Positions 54,757-64,000 of a DNA stretch of 64,000 bases are shown piece by piece. Origin of the DNA: Pristionchus mayeri (lineage: Eukaryota > Nematoda > Chromadorea > Rhabditida > Neodiplogasteridae); the NCBI GenBank assembly GCA_036245805.1, contig BTRK01000002.1, forward strand, positions 43,816,661 to 43,880,660, written 5' to 3'. The notes beneath the pieces are model-generated. The model was not told where the DNA came from. It saw nothing but the letters and a program-made list of their open reading frames with translations, and ran no database searches. The position numbers were made by a program, and so were the translations under genes. Within the stretch, counting starts at the first letter, position 1; the number at the start of each line of letters is the position of its first letter.

Positions 54757-56568
54757 TTATCGCATTTTCATTTCCAATGATCTGCTGAACAGTAAATTCA
54801 TTTGGTCGAAGTATTGATCGCCTTCGGAAGTCTGGATAACGGAAATTTGACCGTTTCTGTAAAATTTAATTGTTCAAAAAAATTTTTTTTTTAAAATTTA
54901 ACTGCTCACTTTCGTTCGTCGATAAGTCGCCTCCAACTTTTCGGCACTAGAAATTCTCTAATTTTATCGAAAACTGAGATTATGAAAACAGTAAAGAGTG
55001 GCGCGACACTGAAATATGCCTTCCATGCTGCACCATTTCCGTTGTACTCAAGCCATCAAAAAGGTTTTCCATCTTCATCTAATCTGACACGGAAAGCTCA
55101 ATTTATCAGACATGAAATTCTATAAAAAAATACTGCACTTCATTATCAGATCGTTTTTGCTGGTGATACATTCAATTAGAATCGTATCGAAAATACTCAC
55201 GCGGCGACGCCCATATTGCTGACTTCTATAATTAACTCAAGCAGCCACCACTGGCTCTCATCTCGGAGCAAAAAGGATGGAAGAGCGAGAAATGGCAGGC
55301 AGCAAAAGCAGAGAGGAACAGCAGCAAGCGAGAGTCGATAGAGTTTCTGGAATGGCCAATTATGAACAATTGTAAAATCAATGTGAAAACTGGCCTTCAT
55401 CGTCCAGATGTTTTCTCGCAACTGCATGCGCAAGCTCAACGAGTACCCATCCTTCAACTGAATTGAGAATTTAATGAACTAGTAAATTTAGGAACCTTTT
55501 GTTGCGCCAATAAATCATTCAATCTACCAAGCCGCAGTTCGTTTTTCTTCAGCAATATCCGGAAAATCTGAAATAGGTTGAGAATAGGAAGCGTTTTTCA
55601 CATGCGCACAAGTATCGAAGCGACAAGAAGTCCAAGTACGTAGAATCCGAAAAATACTCCATCTAACACACCTGGGTAGGTACATTAGGCATGATTTATG
55701 TCATTCGGGTGTACGAACCTTGAATCATAAACCATGCCACAGCAAAGCTTGTAGTAAAGGCTATAGATATAATACAAGTCGATATCCATGGGCGTCGTTT
55801 TTTCTCATAGTCCGTCACAAAATATGTAGCGAGTGATCTGGAATCATTAGTCTTATCTTATTGCACTAAGAGCGTACGAGACCAGATGAATTCTGCGTGT
55901 GAAAATGCACTAATATCAAAAACCCACCTTTCCACGACGATACCGGACATGAGTAGGAACATAGAAGTGTACGAGGTGGTACGAAAAATAACCAGCTGAG
56001 GCACAGGAAAGCAGCCAGGTTCTGAATATGATAATCACCAATGTCTACATCTCATAATCAACCAAATCTTTATGATTTTTATAAATATCTGAGATGAAAT
56101 TGAGTTATATGGGTCACCAACCTGACAGAGGCATCATGCGCGTTTCAATTACAAGTTGATACAAGCGAAAGAATATGGTAAAGCAATATAACCCCATGTG
56201 AGATACTAGCATGGCATTGAGGTTCAAATGAACAATCTACAATTCACTGTTTTATGATAAGTAATGTAATAAAGTGCCTGATGCCGTGCGAACACTGATA
56301 TCAGTAGTGAGAGGCTCATTACACTGAACACCAGAAAGAAACTCTGAAATGAACTGCTTATTTTCGAAAATGAGAAGAATACCTCGAATGCTGCTAGGGT
56401 GAAGTAGATACCCTCAACTCCCTGAAGACGATCGACTCTTGGTGAGAATGGCAGCCAAAACCTGTATTTCTACCGTGAAAGAATAATCTAAGCATGTAAG
56501 TACGTTTCGTTTCTGCACTTAGCGAGGTAAGCAGGGAAGAACTGATGGAAGACTTTAGACTCATTCAT
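54757..56568 (-). CDS. Sre-like chemoreceptor (B2, about 359 aa)
   Basis: Exons 56504-56568, 56383-56461, 56278-56343, 56122-56236, 55928-56021, 55719-55837, 55610-55671, 55496-55567, 55395-55457, 55201-55346, 54910-55008, 54757-54856. Same exon plan as the intact B4. Start MNESKVFHQFFPAYLA; then FWLPFSPRVDRLQG, IVHLNLNAMLVSHMGLYCF, PQLVIFRTTSYTSMFLLMSG, ATYFVTDYEKKRRPWIST, GVLDGVFFGFYVLGLLVASI, GYSLSLRMQLRENIWTM, KLYRLSLAAVPLCFCCLPFL and the tail SEGDQYFDQMNLLF. Two donors are unusual: CAG/GCACTT after 56278 and AAG/GCCAGT after 55395. The first could be a GC-AG intron; the second is weak and may harm splicing. The reading frame is otherwise open throughout. Confidence 0.75.
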
Positions 56569-56828
56569 AGAAGGAGAGGCTGAGGACAATGAGTGACAAG
56601 CGACGGCTTGTAAAATTGTAGCGCTATTGGAGCTTGACTAAGTATTGTTTACGCTCACTACTACAACAAGTTGGCAAGTCGGCAACTCGGGGGAAATCTG
56701 TGATTTGGAGAACAGGTGGTTTTCCGGTTCTTCGAATTGATAAATGTTCTATGAGCATGATGAAAATCAATAGATCAATATTTTAATATTCCCATTGGAT
56801 ATGAATCATTAAACGTGTGTGATATGAA

Positions 56829-58857
56829 TTATCCATTCTTCAACTCCAACGACTTTTGAAAAATTGAGTTTAATTGGTCGAAGTACTGGTCGGTTTCACA
56901 TGCACCAACTTTGACAACAGAAGTGCAATGCCTGAAATTTGCAAGATGGTCATCAATTTAACTTCATAATGCACGAAAATATATTTGTTTGGCGCTTACT
57001 TTGCTTCCTTCACGAATCTGTTCCTCAACTTCTTCGGAACCATCAGTTTCTTGACATTTTCGAGAACGATGCATAAGTAGGCAGTAAATACAGGCATAGC
57101 TCTGAAATAGAGATGCTCGAACAGGAAATAATATTGATGAAAAGTGTAGTGATGCAGAAAAGCTTACGCAGCCATGCCCAGATTGCTAGCCTCAACGATG
57201 AGTTCGAGTAGCCACCACTCGCTCTCGTCTTGCAGTAAAAATGCTGGAAGTGCCACAAGCGGAATGCAGACACCAAAGAGAGGCCCGACAAAAAAGGTCA
57301 TGCGAAAGAATTTCTAAACAAATTGATATCACAAAGTACATCATGTAGACAGTTCAATTACTTTTGCCGTTTTTTTTTGAATTGACAAAAACTTCTCATT
57401 GAACCTTGAATCGTGATAGGTATGCTACAATACTTTCTTCCTTTGTTTCTATTTTCATCTTACCTTCATAGTTCTGATATTCTCACGCAGCTGCATTCGA
57501 AGTCCCAGCGAGTACTCATCCTAAAATTTGAATTTTAGTTCGAAATTACTGTTTATACCTTAAATCCCTTAGATGTGAATGAAAATTTGATGCGTTGACG
57601 CTCAATCAAATCGTTCAGCCTGGCCAAACGTCTCTCATTAAGCATGAGTAGGATGCGGAAAATCTAGATATTCAATAAGCTGAATATTCGAAGACCCATT
57701 GCAAAACCAACAATTATAGAGACGAAAACAGGTAGCAGGAGAAATATTCCGAAGAAAACGCCGTTAATGACAACTGCAACTCTCGTGCGATTCGACTTGT
57801 TCATCTCGCAGGATAAAATTGTTTTACCTCTGATTATCTCAGATGATATCATAATACTAGCTGAGAAGTTGACCGCTAATATACAGATGGAAATCCAAGT
57901 CCGCTTCTTTTTCTCATAATCGACAACGAATTTTGTTGCAAGAGCTCTGGAAATGAGCATTTTTGAGCAAAACATTAAAACTTCCAACCTTTCAATGACG
58001 ATGCCTGCCATCAAGATAATAAGTGAGATGTACGTCGTGGCTCGGAAGATTACCAACTGAGGTATTGGGTAGCATCCAGGTTCTGGGATGTCACAAATTG
58101 AATACAGTCAAATGTCCTAGCACACCTGTGAGATCGACTAAACCCGATTCGATCGCAATTTGTACAAATCAAAATATGATCGTTATGCTGTACAGCAGTC
58201 CATGGAACACGAGCATGATGGTTAGATTTGCGTGAACTATCTGCAATAATCAATCAGAAATTTGAATAGCATAAAACTATCGTACCTGATGCTTTGTGAA
58301 TACAGTCAGAAGCAATAACATGCAGAAAAAGCTGAGTACCAGAAAGAAAACCTGGAATGATATGGCACTGAGTTTAAAGTTACCGGACGAGGACGAAACC
58401 CTGATCTGACCCTGATCTCGTCGCGTGTACGAGAGAGTATGCAAAAGTGAGAGAGCGCGGGATTACGCTGATCATTTCCGGCTTTCCCTTGAGGCTATTA
58501 TTGATTTTTAGCATTTTTTGTATATTCATTCTCAAATAATTCAGGCATCGGCTATTCGATGGAGGACAAAAAATAGGCGGTCAATTTCGTCCTCGTCCGG
58601 TAACTTTAAATGATATCATCGAAATGCGAAGTAGGTTAAGGAAAACGGATGAAAAAGCGATCTATCGATACCTCTAGCGTTACAAGTCCATAATAGATGC
58701 TCTTTTGATCGAGTATTCGATCGACCCGAGGAGAGAAAGGGAGCCAAAAACTGCGAAATAGCACGTAAACAATGAAAAAATATCAAAGTTACGTGTCGTT
58801 TCCACAATCTGCTAGGTATGAAGGAAACAATTGCACGAGCACGTTGTTTCTGTTCAT
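56829..58857 (-). pseudogene. Sre-like chemoreceptor with in-frame TGA (B3)
   Basis: Exons 58793-58857, 58672-58750, 58286-58351, 58126-58240, 57989-58082, 57828-57946, 57712-57773, 57559-57663, 57464-57520, about 57168-57313, 57000-57101, 56829-56931, about 371 codons as in B4. All family motifs are present (FWLPFSPRVDRILD, PQLVIFRATTYISLIILMAG, ATKFVVDYEKKKRTWIS, EYSLGLRMQLRENIRTM, SEWWLLELIVEASNLGMA, CETDQYFDQLNSIF). The codon at 58169-58171, about residue 94 in the fourth exon, is TGA where its paralogues have arginine (FRLYQ / LRFYQ), so one C-to-T change explains it. No other defect is seen, so the loss is recent. A MITE sits in its second intron. Confidence 0.75.
58373..58610. mobile_element. 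238-bp MITE with 26-bp perfect inverted ends
   Basis: Ends TTTAAAGTTACCGGACGAGG.. and its exact complement. Since TTTAAA is itself palindromic, part of the 26 bp may be a target duplication (TTAA or TTTAAA) flanking a GTTACCGG-ended element. The interior contains ACGAGAGAGTATGC, shared with the hairpin at 10907-11018. It lies in an intron of receptor B3. Confidence 0.8.
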
Positions 58858-59160
58858 GACGATGACCGCAAATCAATATGCCAGGAGCAAGATGCTTCTA
58901 GGAGAAGAACTCGCGAGCAAGGCTAATTGCATACTACACCGATTGTGGTGTGTAATCTCAGTGTTTGATTTCTGCGCATTTTGTGGTAACTCGATGTTTT
59001 CTTTACTCGTTGATTCTCGATCATTGACGTCATTGATTTGCGTCATAATTTTCGAAATCGATTACAATGGATAGCAGAGTAATTACAAAGAAAGTGCTGA
59101 ATTAACCGTGCGTCGACTTCAGAAACAATGTTCACACATACATAACTTCATCAAATAATA

Positions 59161-60976
59161 TTATTGCCGCTTTAGCTCTAGAGTCTGTCGAAATATCGAG
59201 TTCATCTGGTTGAAGTGTATATCTGCTTCAGATACTTTGACTATCGAAACGGAAACCGGGCGGAATCTGCAAAAACAGTCCGTGATTTCATGGAGAATTT
59301 GGAACAATAATTAAAATTTAACTGACGATCGCTTTGCAAACCTTCTCCTCCATTTCTTCGATATCACTCGATTTCGAACTTTGTCAAAGACAAAAATCAC
59401 GTACATTGCGAACAGTGGGCCAATTCTGAAATGATACATGTGATTCATCAATAAGCAAAGATCAGTATAAATGTTTATACAAATAACAAGTGCTTTCTTA
59501 TTTTGAAAGGTTCATTCAATAAAATATTCAATATTTTCGGAATAACTGACATAGCTATTCCGAGATTTGTCATCTCAATAATAAGTTCGAGTAGCCACGC
59601 CTGGCGCTTATTCTGAAGTAGGAAAGCAGGCAATGCCAGAATCGGCAAGCACATGACACACGCTGGAGCGACGAATTGGGCCATACGATAGAGTTTCTGA
59701 AGGGGAGCCACATTGTAGGAGATGCGCCAATTTCACCATGAAAATTTATACAGAACCAACGGATGCTGATTTTTTCGAGTTTGGAAAATCCAATGATCAT
59801 TGCTTTTAAACTCGGTAAATTTTTATCACCTGCATCGTCCAAATGTTCTCGCGCAACTGTAAGCGAAGGCTCAAGCTGTATTGATCCTGAAAAATTGAAT
59901 TTTAGGGATATTGCGTAATTGAAGTACCTGAGATACCCTTGAAGCAGTTGAAAATTTGTTCCGTTGTCGCTCAATGAGATCATTTAATCTTCCGAGTCGC
60001 TTCACATTTCGTGCCAGAAGAACGCGGAAGATCTGCGATTAGAGTTTGCATGCGGAACGTTTCCAAGAATATTCAAACTAACAATTACGGAGGCGAAAAC
60101 GGGGCCAAGTAAAGCAATTCCGCAGAAAACTCCGTTAATCACGCCTAAACAGCTATCATCGAAATGTTTGATGCACATCTGAATACCTCGAACAATCTGT
60201 GAAGATAGCATTAAACTTGTAGCGAAGTTCAGCAATATTATTGAAGCCGAAATCCAAACACGCTTCGTATTCTCATAGTCGATCACAAAATGGGTGGCCA
60301 GAGCCCTAAAATTCTGCTGAATATTATTGACACTCTTCCCTTTTCATAAATTCGAATAATTTTGTATAAAGCTTGCACTCGCCTCTCCATTACCACTCCC
60401 ATCATCAAAAATACTATCGAAATGTATGCAGTTGAGCGCGCAATGACCAGCTGAGGTATTGGAAAGCAGGCTGGCTCTGAGAGACAACACACAATCTCTG
60501 TATTTAACAGCCACCAACCAGCAAGGTAGATCCAATGCGACTCAAAAGCCATTTGATAGAATCGAAGCAAAATAGTCGCACAGTAGAGCAAACCGTGGAA
60601 GAGAATCAGAGCTGTTAGGTTGACGTGAACAATCTGAACAACGCATCAATTTTGATGATAGGAAAGCGACATTAGCGTACTTGATGTCTCGCAAAGATTG
60701 CCAGAACCAATACGATTCCGACGAGGCTAAGGAGTAGAAAGACGACCTTGACATACATTTATATTTTATACATTTTACTACAATTACCTACCTCGAAAGC
60801 TACAAGGCAGTAGTAAATCGGCTCGTTGCCGTGAATTCGATCAAAACGTGGGGAAAACGGTAACCAAAATCTGAAATTTTCTTGAAATTCGTATGTCGAA
60901 CTCTAACTTACGTGTTATTGCCACAATCTGCCAGGTAGGAGGGGAACAACTCAACGAGAGCACTGTCTGGTTTCAT
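59161..60976 (-). CDS. Sre-like chemoreceptor, intact (B4, 370 aa)
   Basis: Exons 60912-60976, 60792-60870, 60681-60746, 60519-60633, 60383-60476, 60187-60305, 60083-60144, 59928-60032, 59830-59886, 59551-59696, 59327-59425, 59161-59266; 1113 nt, 371 codons. Order of features: N-terminal ELFPSYLADCGN, FWLPFSPRFDRIHG, TM1 VVFLLLSLVGIVLVLAIF, IVHVNLTALILFHGLLYC (TM2), PQLVIARSTAYISIVFLMMG (TM3) followed by the signature ERALATHFVIDYENTKR, GVINGVFCGIALLGPVFA (TM5), RLNDLIERQR, QYSLSLRLQLRENIWTM, TM6 FVAPACVMCLPILALPAF, TM7 IIGPLFAMYVIFVF, tail SEADIHFNQMNSIF. The intron after 60383 starts with GC instead of GT. Expected in chemosensory neurons; ligand unknown. Confidence 0.88.
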
Positions 60977-61166
60977 AGTGAACGAGAAGTATTGGGAGAT
61001 AGTCGGGATGGCCCGACGGAAAGTAAGAGATCTATTGCTCGCAGTAATGTTAGGTTACGGAGTTGTTGACAAAAAGGCGAAGGCTGGACGAGTCGAAGAA
61101 TGACCAGCTGATTTCACCCGTTTTACACTCGCTAAACACATCTAAGCAGAATAATTTAGAGATGTT

Positions 61167-61419
61167 TCAGCGGCAAATTAGCTCGTAATGCTGATCGAAA
61201 AGGTGACGCAGCTGCTCGAGGTAATGATCATACTCAGTACTTTTCGATTGAAGTTGAACGGGGTTGCTGTATTCTGAATAGCATACATACTCCGCCAATA
61301 AGTATGATAATTTAAAGCAACTTACATTTTGGATCTGAACTCTTCGGAATGAGTAGACTTCTCATTTGTTTGAAAACGACCAGGACGACTACGGTGAATT
61401 GTAGGAGGATCGAGCCATG
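61167..61419 (-). pseudogene. 3' remnant of an Sre-like receptor (B5)
   Basis: Only the last two exons of the family plan are left: 61326-61419 (SILLQFTVVVLVVFKQMRSL, TM7) and 61167-61273 (KSTEYDHYLEQLRHLFDQHY, matching the E..YF.Q..LF tail). The two do not join in frame without meeting a stop. No upstream exons occur before the retrotransposon begins, so the 5' part was probably removed or displaced by that insertion. Confidence 0.7.
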
Positions 61420-62250
61420 CTAAGAAAGGAAGAAGAAAGTAAAGGAGAAACAATAAATCGTATCATAATTAAACTGTAAAATTATCGTAAATTAAAGTCA
61501 ATTCTCGATTGTATTTTTTCCCTATGTTTAGCGTCTAGGTAGGATTTTTGTAGTAATAAATCGTTCCGCCTATTTGACTTTCCTCTGCCCCATTTTCCCC
61601 TATTTTCAGCCTATTTATTGCCCGTTTATCTTTTGTTTGTGTCCTATATTTTAGTGCGTTTATTAATGTTAATTTCTCTCGTTAAGACGCGAATAAAAGT
61701 CTACGGCTCTGCTATAAACTCTCGAGTTTGTTCACAAGGCAAGGCCAGACGTATTTATCTCAATCGGGATTTATCAAGACGGCTCTGGAGGTTAATACCG
61801 CTTGTATTACCGTTTTGCTGGTCTTATATGGGGGCTGAGAGCCGTTACTAGAGGACGCCACCGAAACAAGTAAGCGAAGCTAGGAGAAATCCTGGTTTTT
61901 CTTGCTATTTCGTCAGCCGTTTTCGTTGTGACTCAGGGGTGTTGGGCGAGAGCTCGATAAACCTGCAGTTGCGTTTCCTGTCTCGCAGTGACTGAAATCG
62001 GGCAGAGGCTCGTTGTCGCTGTGATTCGCATCGCTTGTGACTGAAATCGGGCAGAGGCTCGATGTCACTTGCGATTCACACCGCTGTTTGCGATTTAGTT
62101 GGAAAATAGGTGGCAAAGAGCTGCTAGTTTTTCAACTGAGTCGAAAACAGACGGCTGTGGACTGCCTACGCGTTGCGTACGCGCGTCGTGGTTGACACGT
62201 ATAGACACGTTTGAGAGGAGGAGGTTCGAGTAACCGGTTTCTCTACAGAA

Positions 62251-63288
62251 ATGGACGATACTACGGCTCAATCCTTGGAGGCTCAGCTCCAGAAGATCGA
62301 TGAGGACGTTGTGGAAGGAACTGTCGAATTCAATGAGGGAGAGAGACTGAAGAAGGAGCTACGCGCCGGAAATGAGGTTGGTCGAAAGACGAGGACGGGC
62401 ACTCAAAAGAGCGTGGAGGATGTGAAAAATGCGAGAGCGCTTTTGGCTGATGGAAAAGAAAAGTCGCTCGATATTCTGAATGAAGTCAAGGTTAGAATCG
62501 CATTCTGGCAAGCAGCTGTGCACCTTGGAAAGAGGGAAAGGGATGAGCATAGTGCTTGGTTTGACGTGAAGAAAAAGGAGATTGTGGATGAATTGGATAA
62601 GATGGAAGGGAAGCTGGGAGAGATAGAAGAAAATGGAAGAGAAGGGCTTGATATGAAAGGAAAAATGGAGGGATTGATCACCTTTTTCGAAGTGACTGAG
62701 GCTGATGATATAATGGAGAAATGGAATAAGCTGCGTCACGATAAGGAGGAGTCTGATAATCAGAATTCGGGAATGCGAGTTTTGATTAGGATGGTAGAGG
62801 AGAGAGAGCAAGTGGAGTCACTGCTTAACCTCTTGCAGAAACTGGCAGAGGAGAGGAAGGGAGTAGAATCTGAAAGGGTGGAGTGGAAAGGCAAGATGAA
62901 TGAGGCAGAAACCCTTAAATTGCAGATGGATGCACGGCTCTCTGAGAAGGATCAGAAGATCGCAGAGTTGACTGCATGGTCCGATGAGAAGGATCGGAAG
63001 ATATCTGAATTGACCGCACGGCTCGCAGAAGCGGAAGAGTCCCGCAACAACAAGATGGAGACGGGAGATGGCGACGCCTGTGCGCAGTGTACCTCTACAA
63101 CCAAGAGTGACGCGAGAACCGTTGGAGTTGGTCGCCGTCGATCTACTGGATTTTGGCAGGAGCAAAGAAGGAAATCGATACGTGCTCGTGATAATCGACT
63201 TGTTCAGCAAGTTCGCAGGTGCTTACCCGATACGAGACAAGAAGGCGACTACCGTTGCCCAAGTGTTTCTAAATCGATGGGTTCTTGA
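62251..63288 (+). CDS. Gag-like coiled-coil ORF of the retrotransposon
   Basis: An open frame of 345 codons starting MDDTTAQSLEAQLQKIDEDV. It is highly charged and predicted to be helical, with a coiled coil late in the ORF (SEKDQKIAEL..SDEKDRKISEL, an internal repeat). From about 63066 the frame enters integrase sequence in the wrong frame, so its last 70 or so codons are not native; the true gag part ends near 63060, where the deletion joins it to the integrase. No zinc knuckle was seen. Confidence 0.65.
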   Translation: MDDTTAQSLEAQLQKIDEDVVEGTVEFNEGERLKKELRAGNEVGRKTRTGTQKSVEDVKNARALLADGKEKSLDILNEVKVRIAFWQAAVHLGKRERDEHSAWFDVKKKEIVDELDKMEGKLGEIEENGREGLDMKGKMEGLITFFEVTEADDIMEKWNKLRHDKEESDNQNSGMRVLIRMVEEREQVESLLNLLQKLAEERKGVESERVEWKGKMNEAETLKLQMDARLSEKDQKIAELTAWSDEKDRKISELTARLAEAEESRNNKMETGDGDACAQCTSTTKSDARTVGVGRRRSTGFWQEQRRKSIRARDNRLVQQVRRCLPDTRQEGDYRCPSVSKSMGS

Positions 63289-63811
63289 GAATGGAAGAGT
63301 ACCTCAAGCACTACTCAATGATAATGGGGGAGAGTTCGTGAATGAGATAATGGAGGAGATCACACGGCTCTGGAAAATTGAGCGTAACTGCACATTACCG
63401 TATCACTCGCGAGCCAACGGTGGAGTAGAACGGCTCAATAGGACTCTTACCGAGATAATCAGAAGACTGCCATCTTCGCCCGAGGAATGGGAAGATGCTC
63501 TCCCGTATGCATTATATGTCTACAACAACTCACCTCATAAAGTCACTGGAGAGACTCCGTCATTTCTCATGAATGGCCGTGACGAGAGGTTACCTGGAGG
63601 AGAACCGACGAGAGTAAATGAGAAGTACGTCGTGGACAGAGACGACTACAAGACTGGGATGCAGCTGTTGATGAGGAAGACATTGGAGGAAGTGAACAAG
63701 AGGTTGGATGATGAGAGAAGGAAAATGAAGGAGACGTATGATAAGAAGTTCAAGCACAACAAGGGAGATGAGCCCAAGATTGGAGACAGGGTCTACATCA
63801 AGAAGGAATAG
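63068..63811 (+). CDS. Retroviral-type integrase core of the retrotransposon
   Basis: Frame +2 relative to gag. The catalytic DDE triad is visible: first Asp in LVAVDLLDFG, second in LLNDNGGEF, Glu in ANGGVERLNRTL, with spacing as in Ty3/Gypsy enzymes. YNNSPHKVTGETPSFLMNGR follows, as in Cer1-type elements. The N-terminal HHCC zinc-binding part is cut off by the deletion; the first ATG (63068) is probably not a natural start. The frame stops with TAG at 63809-63811 just before the C-terminal GPY segment. Not expected to be active. Confidence 0.85.
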   Translation: MATPVRSVPLQPRVTREPLELVAVDLLDFGRSKEGNRYVLVIIDLFSKFAGAYPIRDKKATTVAQVFLNRWVLENGRVPQALLNDNGGEFVNEIMEEITRLWKIERNCTLPYHSRANGGVERLNRTLTEIIRRLPSSPEEWEDALPYALYVYNNSPHKVTGETPSFLMNGRDERLPGGEPTRVNEKYVVDRDDYKTGMQLLMRKTLEEVNKRLDDERRKMKETYDKKFKHNKGDEPKIGDRVYIKKE

Positions 63812-64000
63812 AACGGCTCGAAAAATCCCAAGCTGGAGCTGGAATGGGAGGGACCTTACCGTGTTGTAGACAGAAGCACCACTACCGCCACCACTAGGAG
63901 ACTAGCAGATATGGTAGAGAAAGTGGTTCAGTTGGATAGGATTCGGAGAGTGCTGGGAGAAAATGAGGATGAAGATTCCGGGATGATTCTGAGAGTGGGG

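Larger units (their letters stand above)
61430..64000 (+). mobile_element. Deleted Ty3/Gypsy retrotransposon (Cer1-like)
   Basis: A presumed 5' LTR/leader (about 61500-62250, exact edges not found) is followed by a gag-like ORF and, out of frame with it, an integrase ORF. Protease, reverse transcriptase and RNase H are missing. After the integrase stop at 63809-63811 the same frame continues to the window edge with the GPY-type motif LELEWEGPYRVV, so the stop is a premature one. The 3' LTR lies outside the window. The leader has a 49-bp spaced direct repeat of GTGACTGAAATCGGGCAGAG (61988 and 62037). Confidence 0.8.

Noticed and set aside
62359..62811. 150-codon minus-strand ORF opposite the gag-like ORF
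   Set aside because: It is a mirror of a strongly biased purine-rich coding frame and has a low-complexity Ser/Phe/Leu composition.

Overview
This window is nuclear DNA from a nematode, most likely a clade V relative of Caenorhabditis; a diplogastrid such as Pristionchus is a reasonable guess but is not proven. The evidence is many short introns with GT..TTTCAG borders, splice or trans-splice acceptors placed just before start codons, two groups of nematode-only seven-transmembrane chemoreceptors (Sra/Sre-like and Str-like), and a peroxisomal SCPx thiolase of the DAF-22 type. Exon-intron models below were built by hand; exon lengths were checked to sum to whole codons where stated.

Layout: (1) 1.7-5.9 kb, + strand: small secreted proteins built from a short cysteine module, with broken copies and a foldback element between them. 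(2) 6.0-12.3 kb, - strand: a 26-exon gene for a 711-residue secreted PAN/Apple-domain protein with a charged, threonine-rich middle; its introns carry four palindromic elements. (3) 13.3-17.3 kb, - strand: three tandem paralogues of an unrecognised 81-83 residue single-pass membrane protein, all ending DSRSG. (4) 17.3-33.2 kb: gene-poor and repeat-rich, with minisatellites, a GGTACC array, tRNA-derived fragments and large foldbacks, one bounded like a Tc1/mariner element.

(5) 33.26-48.68 kb, + strand: an intact 20-exon SCPx gene (536 aa, thiolase plus SCP2 domain). Its ninth intron is 11,035 bp and holds five chemoreceptor loci on the opposite strand; an hAT-like MITE and a tRNA-derived SINE sit in two other introns. 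(6) 48.9-51.8 kb, - strand: one intact Str-superfamily receptor convergent with SCPx. (7) 52.5-61.4 kb, - strand: a tandem array of five Sre-like receptors with the same exon plan, at different stages of decay (one intact, one nearly so, one with a nonsense codon, one with two defects, one reduced to its last exons). (8) 61.4-64 kb, + strand: a Ty3/Gypsy retrotransposon of Cer1-like type, deleted between gag and integrase and carrying an in-frame stop.

Two themes stand out. SCPx/DAF-22 carries out the last step of side-chain shortening in ascaroside pheromone synthesis, and here it encloses a cluster of chemoreceptor genes. Almost every large intron or spacer also holds a near-perfect inverted repeat, several with recognisable terminal repeats or target-site duplications.
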